This document shows positions 25,554 through 36,018 of a stretch of DNA of 64,000 nt, in pieces; the stretch's first letter is position 1; each line of letters starts with the position of its first letter. The position numbers and the translations under genes were made by a program. The notes beneath the pieces were generated by a model that did not search any database, was not told the origin of the DNA, and saw only the letters and a program-made list of their open reading frames with translations. Origin of the DNA: Nostoc sp. LEGE 12450 (lineage in GTDB: Bacteria; Cyanobacteriota; Cyanobacteriia; Cyanobacteriales; Nostocaceae); assembly GCF_015206895.1 (NCBI RefSeq), contig NZ_JADEXU010000011.1, positions 23,821 to 87,820 on the forward strand, read 5' to 3'.

Positions 25554-27092
25554 ATGAAAGCGGATTACCTAATTGTAGGCAGTGGTTTATCAGCATTGGT
25601 CTTTGGCGCTTTGATGGCAAACTCAGGTAAGACCGTGCAAATACTCGAAGCTCATGAGCATCCGGGCGGCTTTGGTCACACGTTTATGATGGCTAAAAAA
25701 TACACGTTTAATGCCCAATTCCATTATGTTTGGGATTGCGGTGAAGGACAAACGGTTAATCGGGTACTCAAGAAATTAGGCTTGGATCGGGAAGTGACTT
25801 TTGAGCGGTATGACCCGGATGGTTTTGACCACATGCGAATGCCGGGGTATGCGTTAGATATGCCTTCGGAACCAGAGGAACTGATCCAGCGATTATCAAA
25901 GCTGTTTCCTGAATATAGAGATCGCATTCGCCAATTTGTTAACGATGTCGAAAAAACGAGCGCAGGTTTGAAAATACTCGCTCCTCCAGTTAAGCCAATT
26001 GAACTGCTCCAACATCCAGGTGAAGTGGTTTGTACTGTCCAATATCTCAACAGTACACTTCAGGATGTATTCGATAAATTTCAGCTACCACAAGCCGCCC
26101 AAACCCTATTAGCTCTGCAATGGCCTGATTTTTTGCTGCCTCCAAATCAACTCTCGTTTTATGCCTGGGTCGCTTTATTCAAGGGCTATCAAGCCGGTGC
26201 ATTTTATCCAACCCAGCATTTTGAGCATGTTATCAATTCGTTAGTCAAAGTGATTGAATCAAATGGAGGGCAGGTACTACTAAACCATGAAGTCACGAAT
26301 TTTAGAGTCATAGACAAAACGGTTACGGGCGTTGAGGCGATGGATTTAAACACCCATCAAACTCATGAATTTACAGGCGACACCGTGATTTGCAACATTG
26401 ACCCCAAAAAAGCCGCCAAAATGATTGGTGAGTCAAAGTTCTCTAAAACCGTGCGCCGAAAACTCAACTATGAGTATTCTGCATCCAACTACATGGCTTA
26501 TTGCGTCGTCAAAGACCTCGACCTGCGAGACTATGGATTTGGCAAGTGGAATGTTTTCCACACTGGTCATCAGGATTTGAATGAAGCCTTTGCTCAGATG
26601 TATGAACACAATGATTTTTCCAATCCCAGCTTTGCCATAACAACGCCGACTTTATTGACACAAGCGAGTCGGGATTGTCCAGAGGATTGTCAGATTGTTG
26701 AATTCCTTACTGTTGCTAATTACAACTACTTTAAGCAATTGCGGCAGAGCGATCGCAAAGCTTACAACCAGAAAAAGCAAGAAATCTTCGATTCTATCCT
26801 GGATGTCGTGGAAAAAGAATATATACCGAATTTTAGAAAGCATCTAGTCTTTCATATCACCGGCAGTCCCACCACCAATGAACGTTATTGCTGGTGTCCC
26901 AATGGGAATTCCTACGGTTCTAGTCTCACACCGCGCAACATGGGTTTGGGGCGCTTGAATCACGAAACCTCACTCAATCATTTCTATTTCTGCAATGCCT
27001 CATCAGGCTATCCGGGCTTTGCTCCCACATTCTGGACTGGGGCGTTGCTGTATCAACGATTATCTGGTGATGTGCTTTTAGGCAATAGCTAA
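25554..27092 (+). CDS. FAD-dependent oxidoreductase, phytoene desaturase/CrtO-like
   Basis: A ~512-aa flavoprotein starting at the ATG at 25554, after AGGAAACC; an upstream in-frame TTG at 25539 is less likely. The N-terminal dinucleotide-binding fold is GSGLSALVFGALMANSG followed by EAHEHPGGFGHTF. The C-terminal part has GYPGFAPTFWTGALL, the FAD-contacting end seen in phytoene desaturases, carotene isomerases and retinol saturase-like enzymes. It resembles the product at 36019-37584 along its length (both start YVILG/YLIVG, share HPGG/LPGG and the NxxxYG...P segment). The substrate is probably an isoprenoid or lipid, but cannot be named. It is followed by another FAD enzyme gene 165 bp downstream. 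Confidence 0.75.
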   Translation: MKADYLIVGSGLSALVFGALMANSGKTVQILEAHEHPGGFGHTFMMAKKYTFNAQFHYVWDCGEGQTVNRVLKKLGLDREVTFERYDPDGFDHMRMPGYALDMPSEPEELIQRLSKLFPEYRDRIRQFVNDVEKTSAGLKILAPPVKPIELLQHPGEVVCTVQYLNSTLQDVFDKFQLPQAAQTLLALQWPDFLLPPNQLSFYAWVALFKGYQAGAFYPTQHFEHVINSLVKVIESNGGQVLLNHEVTNFRVIDKTVTGVEAMDLNTHQTHEFTGDTVICNIDPKKAAKMIGESKFSKTVRRKLNYEYSASNYMAYCVVKDLDLRDYGFGKWNVFHTGHQDLNEAFAQMYEHNDFSNPSFAITTPTLLTQASRDCPEDCQIVEFLTVANYNYFKQLRQSDRKAYNQKKQEIFDSILDVVEKEYIPNFRKHLVFHITGSPTTNERYCWCPNGNSYGSSLTPRNMGLGRLNHETSLNHFYFCNASSGYPGFAPTFWTGALLYQRLSGDVLLGNS

Positions 27093-27257
27093 ACAGACAA
27101 CTCGCACATATAGGACTCCTATTTGATTTTTGAACAAGACTCAATACGGATGTATCCTTCTTTTCTTCCCAATTCACAATTCCCAATCCACGCAAGTAAA
27201 TTCAGGAATCAAACCGGATTCCTATATTATTCATATTCAACAACTGAGAGGTCAGTT

Positions 27258-28637
27258 ATGAGAATTGCAATTATCGGTGGTGGAGGCAGTGGTATGGCTA
27301 CAGCTTACCTGCTTGATAAACAAGGGCATCATGTCACTGTATTTGAACGGCAGCCGATGTTGGGGGGGCATATTCGGACACTCAACAAGAATGTGAAGCC
27401 CAACCAATCTGATTGCAATGAAATGTTGGAAAGTGGAGTGCTAGAATTTCCTACCGTATTTCACAGCTTTGTTGCTCTTATGCAAGAGCTAGGAGTGGAA
27501 CTAGAACCCATCCATGTTGGTTCAGCTTTATTCCCCAAAAATGGTAGTCCCTTTTTCTCGAAGGTCACGAATGAGAACAACTATACAGGCATCCAACGCC
27601 TGATTGAATATCTGCGGTTCGATACCATCCATACCCGTTCCCTTGGATTATGGCTAAAAACGCGATTTGCCCAGATGGAAGATTTTTACGATCGCCCACT
27701 GTCTCAATATGTAAACAACCAAAGTATAAGCAATACCTGGCTAAAGTTACTGACGATGTATAGCTACTCAATGCCCTTTGAACTCATTGATAACTTTCCC
27801 GCAGAGATGGGAATTCCGATGTTACGCGACTACCTCGCGGTCAAATGGCTCAGGATTAAAGGCGGTGTATATTCCTATATTGAAAAAATTCTGGAGCGAT
27901 TTAAAGGAGAAGTTTTGTTGAATGTGGAGATTGTTAATATTTCTAGAAGTGCAGATGGTGTGAAAATTCAGCGATCTGCCTCTGGCGGCAGCGCTTCTCT
28001 GCGAGACGCTCCGCGAACGCTATCGCAGGGTGATATCCAGGAGTTTGATAAAGTCGTGTTTGCCACGCCACCCGACCAAGTGATGGCTCTGTTAGCTGAC
28101 CCAACGGAGGCTGAAATTAAACGCTTCTCAGATTGGAAAGCCAATTATGCAATCACTACAATTCATACTGATACTTCCATGTATGATCATCATCACATCC
28201 ACCACCCCTCAGAATTTGATTTCTTCCAGACAGACACCCAATGGGGATATAACAGTTACTTAAATCAGCTTTGTGGCATCTCATCGCCACAGAATTATTT
28301 TTTATCGTTTCAACTAGAAGGATTGATTGCTCGCGATCGCATTATTCACACTCAAGAACACCACACGCCGTTGTATACGACTGAATCTTTTAGATATCGA
28401 GACGAAGTAGTTGCCACCAATGGAGAAAATCATACTTACTATGCGGGAGCTTATCTAGGAGATGGATTACATGAAGGAGCGATCGCGTCTGCCTTTCGAG
28501 TTGCTCAACTCATCGGTTCACCCTTAGCTGTTTCCATTTCTGGGTTCAACGACGGAAACGCAGACACAGTAGAGATAGCGGCGGATACGGCAGGTATTGG
28601 AAAATATTTAACTCATCCCCGTTCCCATCGATCTTGA
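27258..28637 (+). CDS. FAD-dependent amine-oxidase-type oxidoreductase
   Basis: A 459-aa protein beginning at ATG 27258 after GAGAGG; the frame extends upstream without a better start. Dinucleotide-binding motif IIGGGGSGMATAYLLDKQGH at residues 4-23, then FERQPMLGGHIRT. The C-terminal FAD motif is YYAGAYLGDGLHEGAIASAF. Members of this group include cyclopropane-fatty-acid-linked and sterol/amine oxidases with the NAD(P)-binding Rossmann start. Around residue 245 the protein contains GGSASLRDAPRTLSQ, encoded by a GC-rich dispersed repeat (27984-28026), which looks like an in-frame insertion. Substrate unknown; possibly works with the upstream desaturase-like enzyme. Confidence 0.75.
   Translation: MRIAIIGGGGSGMATAYLLDKQGHHVTVFERQPMLGGHIRTLNKNVKPNQSDCNEMLESGVLEFPTVFHSFVALMQELGVELEPIHVGSALFPKNGSPFFSKVTNENNYTGIQRLIEYLRFDTIHTRSLGLWLKTRFAQMEDFYDRPLSQYVNNQSISNTWLKLLTMYSYSMPFELIDNFPAEMGIPMLRDYLAVKWLRIKGGVYSYIEKILERFKGEVLLNVEIVNISRSADGVKIQRSASGGSASLRDAPRTLSQGDIQEFDKVVFATPPDQVMALLADPTEAEIKRFSDWKANYAITTIHTDTSMYDHHHIHHPSEFDFFQTDTQWGYNSYLNQLCGISSPQNYFLSFQLEGLIARDRIIHTQEHHTPLYTTESFRYRDEVVATNGENHTYYAGAYLGDGLHEGAIASAFRVAQLIGSPLAVSISGFNDGNADTVEIAADTAGIGKYLTHPRSHRS
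27984..28026 (+). repeat. Dispersed GC-rich repeat inserted in a coding region
   Basis: About 43 bp of unusually GC-rich sequence (with CTCTGCGAGACGCTCCGCG) inside an otherwise moderate-GC gene. The type is familiar from Nostoc intergenic palindromes. It is translated in frame. Confidence 0.6.
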
Positions 28638-28653
28638 GATTTTAGTTATAAAC

Positions 28654-28754
28654 CAATACGCTTGGGTTAAGGGTCACTGGCAAAAATTTTGGGTTTTTGA
28701 GACGCGATAAATCGCCGTCTCTACAAGTGTTTTGGTCTTATCTGAACTGTATTG
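28654..28754 (-). mobile_element. 101-bp MITE-like element with 10-bp target duplication
   Basis: The ends CAATACGCTTGGGTTAAG and (complement) CAATACAGTTCAGATAAG enclose a core with GAGACGCGATAAATCGCCGTCTC. AGTTATAAAC is repeated exactly on both flanks (28644-28653, 28755-28764). An inverted copy of the same length is at 59387-59487. Confidence 0.8.
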
Positions 28755-28813
28755 AGTTATAAACCCTTACTTTTTACCTAACGTGTATTGACTACTGCGA
28801 TCGTTCCTACGGT

Positions 28814-29884
28814 TCAAAAAACAACAAACTCATGGTTCTGTTGAATAATTTCATTCAATGCAGCCATATCAATTAAAAATGCGTCATGTCCGTGGGTTGA
28901 CTTTAACCACGACAATTGAGCATTAGGGATTAAATTTGCTAATTCTTGTTGTTCTACTGGCGGATAGAGAATATCAGAATCAATGGCGACAACTAGAGTT
29001 GGTTGCTGAATGCTTCCCAGCACAGATTCATAATCTGATAAATTAGGAGCCGTGCGATCGCGTGCAATATCATGGCCATCCATTGCATGGGTGAGGGTGA
29101 TGTAAGTATTGGCATCAAATCGTTCTGTCAGCTTTTGACCTTGATGCTGTAAGTAACTTGCTATAGCAAACTTCTCAGATGGATCATACTGCCGTCCAAA
29201 GCGGGTTGTAAAACTATCCCAAGAACGGTAAGTAGACATCGCCATCATTCTCGCCACTGCTAGTCCTTGGTTTGGAGGCGCATCCAGGGTGTAGTTCCCT
29301 CCTTGCCAATTTGGATCGGCATAAATTGCCTGTCTTTGGGCTTCACTTAATCCAATACACCAAGCGGAATGTCTGCCAGAAACAGCGATAGGTGCAATAC
29401 CTTTCACCTTGTCGGGATATAATAATGCCCACTCCAGTGATTGCATTCCACCGAGCGAACCACCAATTACGAACCGCAGAGATTGAACACCCAGATATTC
29501 TAGTAGTACAGCTTGTAGGCGAACCATATCTCGGATTGTAATTTTAGGGAAGGATACACCATAAGGCTTTCCCGTTGTTGGGTTGATAGTAGTTGGCCCG
29601 GTTGTACCGTAACAACTTCCCAAAATGTTGCTGCACACAATAAAATTGCGATCGGGATTGAAGGCTTTCCCTGAACCAAACAAAGGTTCCCACCAATCAT
29701 CAGCATCAGCCGAACCAGTTAAGGCATGACAAATTAGTACCCCATTATCGCCTTGAGCATTTAACTCTCCCCAGCTGCGATAAGCAATCTGAACCCCAAT
29801 TAATACTTCGCCGCTTTCAAGTTGAAATGGCTCTGTAAGCTGGTAAAACTGGGTTTGTGGTGAGATGAAATCTGAGTAGATCAT
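28814..29884 (-). CDS. metX: Homoserine O-acetyltransferase
   Basis: A 356-aa alpha/beta-hydrolase-fold acyltransferase that activates L-homoserine with acetyl-CoA in methionine synthesis. The nucleophile elbow is GGSLGGMQ; the family signature HALTGSADADDWW and the segment CSNILGSCYGTTGP are present; the C-terminal catalytic Asp and His are in AIDSDILYP and STHGHDAF. Length is typical. It follows metY (94 bp between the genes, containing CCCAATG heptamers) on the same strand, and the pair makes homocysteine by direct sulfhydrylation. Acetyl versus succinyl specificity is assigned by resemblance. Confidence 0.92.
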   Translation of the reverse strand: MIYSDFISPQTQFYQLTEPFQLESGEVLIGVQIAYRSWGELNAQGDNGVLICHALTGSADADDWWEPLFGSGKAFNPDRNFIVCSNILGSCYGTTGPTTINPTTGKPYGVSFPKITIRDMVRLQAVLLEYLGVQSLRFVIGGSLGGMQSLEWALLYPDKVKGIAPIAVSGRHSAWCIGLSEAQRQAIYADPNWQGGNYTLDAPPNQGLAVARMMAMSTYRSWDSFTTRFGRQYDPSEKFAIASYLQHQGQKLTERFDANTYITLTHAMDGHDIARDRTAPNLSDYESVLGSIQQPTLVVAIDSDILYPPVEQQELANLIPNAQLSWLKSTHGHDAFLIDMAALNEIIQQNHEFVVF

Positions 29885-29940
29885 ATCGTATGAAGGGGGG
29901 AGAGGGGAGATGGGAGGCTAGGGAGCAGGGGAAAAAGAAT

Positions 29941-29972
29941 CAATGCCCAATGCCCAATGCCCAATGCCCAAT
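29941..29972. repeat. CCCAATG heptamer array
   Basis: Four tandem copies of the 7-mer CCCAATG (STRR type) between metY and metX. Confidence 0.85.
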
Positions 29973-29978
29973 TAAGAA

Positions 29979-31289
<1,311 letters not shown>

Positions 31290-31416
31290 TTATTTTGGTT
31301 TCGAATTATATAAATAAGTAATGTGCTACTTGAGTGTTGGGCTAGATTAATCAACGGTAATTCTTAAGGCTTACCGTATTTTACAGTTATTTTTAGTAAA
31401 TTAAATCATAGTGTAA

Positions 31417-31436
31417 GGGCGCACAACTGTGCGCCC
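31417..31436. other. Perfect 9-bp hairpin between GDSL gene and metY
   Basis: GGGCGCACA and TGTGCGCCC around a 2-nt loop, 32 bp past the stop of the GDSL gene. No T-run. A common intergenic palindrome type. Confidence 0.55.
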
Positions 31437-31467
31437 CTATGGTTGATTCTTAACTGATTAAGTTAAG

Positions 31468-32379
31468 TTAGGGAACCAACATTGAACGAGGATTAATCAT
31501 CCCTGCCTCTTGAATCGTTGAAAAAGCAGTTTCCCCGATGATGCGATGAGCCGCAGCCGTCGGATGAATGCCATCCCAGAACAAAAACTGATCTGGGTTA
31601 CTACAGGTGCGATCGCCAGATAGACATGGACTGATGACATTGGTAAAGTTAAAGGCTGCCGGATTTGCGTTGGCGTAGCCCGTCGCAGACATTGCATCTC
31701 GATATAGTGCGTTGGCATCTAATTGCACAATCTCCAGATCGGAATGCTGTTGACTTAGTACCTTTAGCGATCGCCTCAAGCCTTGATTATGTGCTTGTGT
31801 TAATGCACTGAGGTTCACAGAATTTGTACTGTTTCTAGTGGCAGGTAACTGTCCTAAATCTGGTAAATTTCCTACCAGAATCTTTTTAGCACCCACATCA
31901 GTTAGAGAATTGATTGCCGTTGTCACATTTTTAACAGGAATAGTTGCATTGCTTACTCCTTGCAAATAATCATTTGCTCCTGCCCACAGCACATACAAAG
32001 CATCTGGATTCGTCTGTTGATGTGTCTGCGTAAACGATTGCACTTGATTTAGCAAGCTAGGTACATAGCTGTTGCCAACATTGGCAGTATTTGCTCCTCC
32101 ATAAGCAAAATTGTGAGTTTGTTTAGGGGAGAGATGGAGGCTTTCGGCAAGATACTCAATCCAAACCCGACCATTCGAGTAACGCCCCTGAAAGTAAGTT
32201 GGGTTAGGTGGGTACATTCCTCCTGTCGCCCGGAATACCATCCCTGTATCCGAAAGACTGTCTCCAAATACATAAAGTTCTGAGATGGGATGAGTTTTAT
32301 CCATAAATTTTGCTGCTACAACCATAATAAAAATAAGGAGAGCAAGTCCTGTTCTTAAAAGCCACTTTTTTCTTTGCAT
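31468..32379 (-). CDS. SGNH/GDSL-family lipase/esterase, membrane-anchored or secreted
   Basis: A 303-aa protein starting at the ATG at 32379 (an in-frame TTG lies 15 bp upstream). A basic N-terminus and one hydrophobic helix (~residues 8-24) form a signal peptide or anchor. The hydrolase domain has block I FGDSLSDTG (catalytic Ser), block III GANDYLQG and block V DGIHPTAAAH (Asp/His), as in secreted GDSL esterases. Residues SATGYANAN near 215-225 are encoded by a copy of a dispersed repeat (31667-31695) that appears to have inserted in frame. Substrate unknown. Confidence 0.85.
   Translation of the reverse strand: MQRKKWLLRTGLALLIFIMVVAAKFMDKTHPISELYVFGDSLSDTGMVFRATGGMYPPNPTYFQGRYSNGRVWIEYLAESLHLSPKQTHNFAYGGANTANVGNSYVPSLLNQVQSFTQTHQQTNPDALYVLWAGANDYLQGVSNATIPVKNVTTAINSLTDVGAKKILVGNLPDLGQLPATRNSTNSVNLSALTQAHNQGLRRSLKVLSQQHSDLEIVQLDANALYRDAMSATGYANANPAAFNFTNVISPCLSGDRTCSNPDQFLFWDGIHPTAAAHRIIGETAFSTIQEAGMINPRSMLVP
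31667..31695. repeat. Dispersed repeat copy inside the GDSL hydrolase gene
   Basis: A copy of the GTAGCCCGTCGTAGACATCG-type repeat with one or two changes (GTCGCAGACATTGC). It is translated as part of AMSATGYANA. Confidence 0.7.
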
Positions 32380-32394
32380 TAAACTTTTCTGCAA

Positions 32395-32938
32395 ACCCTA
32401 AAGACTACAGATGTTGATGACTATTTTTGTGATTAAAGATTGAGCTTGCAATTGAACACTTCTCTAAGTTAACAAGCTGGCTTGAAGGCTAGTGAGCAAA
32501 ACCGGATACTTTCAGGTGTGGATTTTGCCAATTGTTTTAATGCCACGATGTTCTGTTTTGCCCACAATGCGTAGGCGTAGCCCGTCGTAGACATCGCAAC
32601 GAAAAACCGATCAAATTACTTATGGTTGCATAAAGGCGATCGCCTGCTTGAAGAGTCGGCAAATCTGGAAAACTAATTGCTGCAATGCTTATGAAACTCA
32701 AGATGCGAGTTGAAAAATTGCATAAATGTTCAACTCGCCTCCGTTAAGTACTAGAAAATTACAATCGCTCTGTTATATATCTCGACTTAACGGAATTTTT
32801 ATCGGTCAATTGCTTCACCCTTTTGGGTGAGTCAGATATCAACCGATCAGATGACCTGAATGAAGGAAGCTGAGATTAATAATAAAGAAGATTCTATTAC
32901 TTAAGAACAGCGATCGCATTTTACCTAAGAATAACCTT
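32395..32938. other. Intergenic region with one dispersed repeat
   Basis: 544 bp between divergent genes. A full copy of the GTAGCCCGTCGTAGACATCG repeat is at 32569-32597. A short inverted repeat lies near 32800-32845 (TTTATCGGTC... and GATATCAACCGAT). No ORF is supported. Confidence 0.55.
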
Positions 32939-33331
32939 ATGAAACTCCTTACTTTAATAAATTCTACACTTATTTTTGCCTCTATTACTCTTGTACCTGG
33001 AATCGTTGTAGCTCAAACAGCTACTAACAATAATAGTGAAACAATTGCTATTAACTCTAACAACTTACCTGGTAACTCTATTCCTGTGAATTACCTCCAA
33101 CCTTTCAATCTAGTTACTTTTGCGTATCAGGGAGGTTTGAAGCAGCACGGGATTCCTAGTGGAGAAATGCTAGTATTTGAAACTCAGAACAGAAATATTA
33201 TTGCAAACGATTTGGTGAAAGCTGCTGTTAATGCAGATAAATTACCATCAAAAGCTTTAAATGACCAAAATTATCTAAGTGCTGTTAATTCACAACTCAA
33301 CGCATTGCCTGATTATGCTGCTGCGGATTGA
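32939..33331 (+). CDS. Secreted protein of unknown function
   Basis: A 130-aa protein with a clear Sec signal peptide (MKLLTLINSTLIFASITLVP...VVAQ, cleavage likely after A-Q near residue 26). The mature part has an Asn/Thr-rich start and a short conserved-looking segment (PVNYLQPFNLVTFAYQGGLKQHGIPSG) with a C-terminal helix (NDLVKAAVNADKLP). I do not recognise a family beyond small periplasmic cyanobacterial proteins. Monocistronic. Confidence 0.7.
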   Translation: MKLLTLINSTLIFASITLVPGIVVAQTATNNNSETIAINSNNLPGNSIPVNYLQPFNLVTFAYQGGLKQHGIPSGEMLVFETQNRNIIANDLVKAAVNADKLPSKALNDQNYLSAVNSQLNALPDYAAAD

Positions 33332-33580
33332 TTGGTTTTTCTTATATTTTTTCTAAAGGCAAATTTGTGAGTATACTATATTCGTGTGCTTCTTACCAAA
33401 TATAAATAAAAGCATTTTATACACAGTGATCGCTAGTGTATAAAACAAAGTTACATATTGAAGAACAATTCCTAGATTTTGACAGAGCTTGTGCATATAA
33501 GTTCTGTTATTGTGTGTTGAAGTCACAGAAAATTGTATAATCAACAACCTATCAAGCAAAAATTTCGTTTTCTATAGAGA

Positions 33581-34528
33581 ATGACAGAAGTAATTAGAAC
33601 AGGGAGCCTAAATAACATCGAGTCCATTGAGTTTGAAAAGCGGTGCTTGCACAAAGCCAGAGAAATAGGCGATCGCAACAGTGAAGTCATTTGTTTAGCA
33701 AGTTTGGGCAATGCTTATCAGTCCATTGGGGAGTACCACCTAGCAATTGAGTTTTATCAGCAGTGGTTGGATATAGCGAAAGAAATAGGCGATCGCTTCG
33801 GAGAAGCCAAATCTTTGTCTGGATTGGGTAACGCTTACCAATCACTGGGGAAATACCAGCGAGCAATCGAATTTTATCAGCAGTGGTTGAGTATCACCAG
33901 GAAAATAGGCGATCGCACCGGAGAAGCCATTTGTCTAGGAAGCTTGGGCAATACTTATGAATACCTGGGCAAGTACGACCAAGCGATTGAGTTTTATCAG
34001 CAGTGGTTGAGTATCACCAGGAAAACAGGCGATCGCACTGGAGAAGCCATTTGTCTAGGTAGTTTGGGCAATACTTATGAATCATTGGGGCAGTACCAAC
34101 TGGCAATTGAGTTTTATCACCAATGGTTAGAAGTTACAAGATTAATTAGCGATCGCAATGGGGAGGGCATGGCCTTAAGTGGATTAGGAAGTGCTTATAA
34201 GGCTTTGGGACAGTACCAAAGAGCGGTTGAGTTTCATCAATATTCATTAGAGATTAGAAGGAATCTTGATGACCAAAATGCAGAAGCAAACTCCTGGTTT
34301 AATTTGGGTTTAGTGTTAGAAAAAATCAATCGCGAATCAGAAGCAATGAATGCCTTTTGCAATGCTCGCGGGATTTATCACGCAATGGGAATTGATGCCA
34401 GCCTGCAAGATTGTAACCATGCGATTGAGCATCTTTCTCAAAATGTTTCAACCATAGCATCTCGCTTCTGGTTTGGGAGATGGTTCAGTCATTTGTCGCA
34501 CTTAATCAAAACTGATTCTAACCAGTAA
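33581..34528 (+). CDS. TPR protein (GDR-type 40-residue repeats)
   Basis: A 315-aa protein consisting of six or so 40-residue tetratricopeptide units (A-x-EIGDR-x-GEAICLGSLGN-x-Y-x2-LG-x-Y-x2-AIEFYQQWL), the kind found in NPHP3/kinesin-light-chain-like arrays and in cyanobacterial CHAT or NB-ARC sensors. No effector or ATPase domain is fused and no signal peptide is seen, so it is a cytoplasmic scaffold. Each repeat encodes G-D-R with the HIP1 octamer GCGATCGC, at 33670, 33790, 33910, 34030 and 34150. The strong DNA similarity of repeats 2-4 points to recent internal duplication. Confidence 0.85.
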   Translation: MTEVIRTGSLNNIESIEFEKRCLHKAREIGDRNSEVICLASLGNAYQSIGEYHLAIEFYQQWLDIAKEIGDRFGEAKSLSGLGNAYQSLGKYQRAIEFYQQWLSITRKIGDRTGEAICLGSLGNTYEYLGKYDQAIEFYQQWLSITRKTGDRTGEAICLGSLGNTYESLGQYQLAIEFYHQWLEVTRLISDRNGEGMALSGLGSAYKALGQYQRAVEFHQYSLEIRRNLDDQNAEANSWFNLGLVLEKINRESEAMNAFCNARGIYHAMGIDASLQDCNHAIEHLSQNVSTIASRFWFGRWFSHLSHLIKTDSNQ

Positions 34529-34556
34529 ATCTTCTACCACTGATTCAGGTAATATA

Positions 34557-34626
34557 AGGATATTTTAAAAGCTTTTGATCATTTTAATCGCTAAATATAG
34601 ATTAAAATCCACTTTTAAAACATCCT
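34557..34626. mobile_element. Small hairpin element sharing ends with the host MITE
   Basis: AGGATATTTTAAAAG (34557-34571) and CTTTTAAAACATCCT (34612-34626) are inverted repeats with an inner GATCATTTTAATC/GATTAAAATC stem. The right end matches the right end of the element at 9214-9588. About 70 bp long and non-coding. Confidence 0.6.
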
Positions 34627-34646
34627 CTGAATCCAGTGGGATTATA

Positions 34647-35252
34647 TCAAGAAGATGGATATTTATTGAATACCGCAACTGAGTTATTGCCATCAAAGGC
34701 AAACACCGTAAACGGGTCTTTTCGATTCCCCATCTCCATTCCAGGAGTACCTACAGGCATTTGAGGAACAGATAAACCAACAACATTTGGCTTTTCTTGA
34801 AGCAAACGTTTGATGTCGTTTGCTGGGACGTGTCCTTCAATGACATATCCATTAACAATTGCTGTGTGGCAAGATGACAAGTTATCCGGTACGTTGTACT
34901 TTTGTTTGACCGTTTCGATGTCAGGCGTGGAAAAGTCTGTGATTTCAAAACCTTGTGTCTTTAAGTGGTCAATCCACCCACCACAACAGTTACATTCGGG
35001 ACTGTGATATACAGTGGCATTTAGCGGTGTTGATTTTGATGGTGTCTGTTTGTCCTGAATACGCTTAGTGGTACTTACTAGTTGAGCATTAGCTGTCACA
35101 GAATCAGGAAAAACAGCTTGAGCATTACTTGTAGAAGCAGTGCTTCCCAAAATGCCTAACACCCCTACTGTGAGACAAATTGTTACTACGATACGTACCA
35201 CGATGGGAAGTAACCATTTTTGCCAGCAATAAATAAATTCTTTGTGCGACAT
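34647..35252 (-). CDS. DUF411 putative metal-binding protein
   Basis: A 201-aa protein with an N-terminal membrane segment (~residues 15-45; IVVRIVVTICLTVGVLGILG) that is probably a signal anchor, and a periplasmic DUF411 domain. The hallmark ECNCCGGW motif is at about residues 84-91, followed by SSCHTAIVNGYVIEGHVPANDIKRLL and VGLSVPQMPVGTPGMEM with Met/Cys that could bind copper. DUF411 proteins often occur with metal-resistance genes, but none is beside it. Function not proven. Confidence 0.88.
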   Translation of the reverse strand: MSHKEFIYCWQKWLLPIVVRIVVTICLTVGVLGILGSTASTSNAQAVFPDSVTANAQLVSTTKRIQDKQTPSKSTPLNATVYHSPECNCCGGWIDHLKTQGFEITDFSTPDIETVKQKYNVPDNLSSCHTAIVNGYVIEGHVPANDIKRLLQEKPNVVGLSVPQMPVGTPGMEMGNRKDPFTVFAFDGNNSVAVFNKYPSS

Positions 35253-35541
35253 CTGAGACTTCCTGATTACAACATTGCATAAATTTGTTGTAACAAATTC
35301 TCTTCAAAAAGACTTTGCGTATCTTTCCTTTGTGCTTAGTTTGCGTCCCTATACGTTTAAAACACTACAAATTTAGCCAATGCGTCGCTCGACAATGCTA
35401 TTGCATTGCTTAACAATGCCAATGCGTCGCCCTACAATGCCATTGCATCACCTTACAACGCTATTGCATCGCCTTACAATGCCAATGCATCCCTTTGCAT
35501 TTAAAAAGGTAAAGTTACGATTTTACCCCTACTAAGTCTGA
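35253..35541. repeat. Intergenic region with a 21-bp tandem repeat (35373-35498)
   Basis: Six 21-bp units at 35373-35498 of the form AATGCCATTGCATCGCCTTAC. In one plus-strand frame they would encode the heptapeptide NAIASPY/NANASPY, but there is no start codon or flanking ORF. Unit differences are concentrated at fixed sites. The rest of the stretch holds nothing recognisable. Confidence 0.7.
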
Positions 35542-35921
35542 GAGGTTGCTTGAAAAGTGTTTCGCTGTGACTTTAGGCACTGTGAGATCCCCCTAACCAC
35601 CCTTAAAAAGCTACGGTGTACACACAAGTCGGAAATAATAGGTCTGTCAAGGAATAATTGACGAGTACATTCTTTGTAGAGACGGCGATTTATCGCGTCT
35701 CTCTAACGTATCAGTCTTTTAGACGCGATAAATTGCGTCTCTATATGAGGGCTTTCTGGCTTATCCCAAGCGTATTGGGATAAAACTAAAACTGGATTTG
35801 ACTTGTGTACACCGTAGCCTTAAAAAGAAGGGAACTGAAATCAAAGTCCCCCTTTTTAAGGGGGATTTAGGGGGATCTAGAACTTTTGATACCGACAAGA
35901 AGACTTTTCAAACATTCTCTT
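35542..35921. mobile_element. Host MITE copy 2 with a different nested insertion
   Basis: The same host element as at 9214-9588 (ends GGTTGCTTGAAAAGTGTTTC and CTAGAACTTTTGATACCG...CTTTTCAAACATTCT). Inside, 35611-35817 is a separate element with inverted ends CTACGGTGTACACAC...GTGTACACCGTAG. The host sequence CCTTAAAAAG is duplicated exactly on both sides (35601-35610, 35818-35827). The inner element itself carries a fragment related to the 101-bp MITE (GAGACGGCGATTTATCGCG and CCCAAGCGTATTG). No coding capacity. Confidence 0.78.
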
Positions 35922-36018
35922 ATAAAGTAAAAGCGATCCCTTATTCAGTCATCACAACTGCAAGCCAAGACACATAGCGCCTTGTCGCCAGATATTGCTT
36001 TATCAAAGCTAAAATTCC

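Noticed and set aside
25724..26050. 108-codon minus-strand ORF in the FAD oxidoreductase gene
   Set aside because: Antisense frame with no motif; the plus-strand gene has FAD-binding motifs through this stretch.
35373..35498. CRISPR-like array
   Set aside because: The 21-bp units are directly adjacent without spacers; it is a minisatellite.
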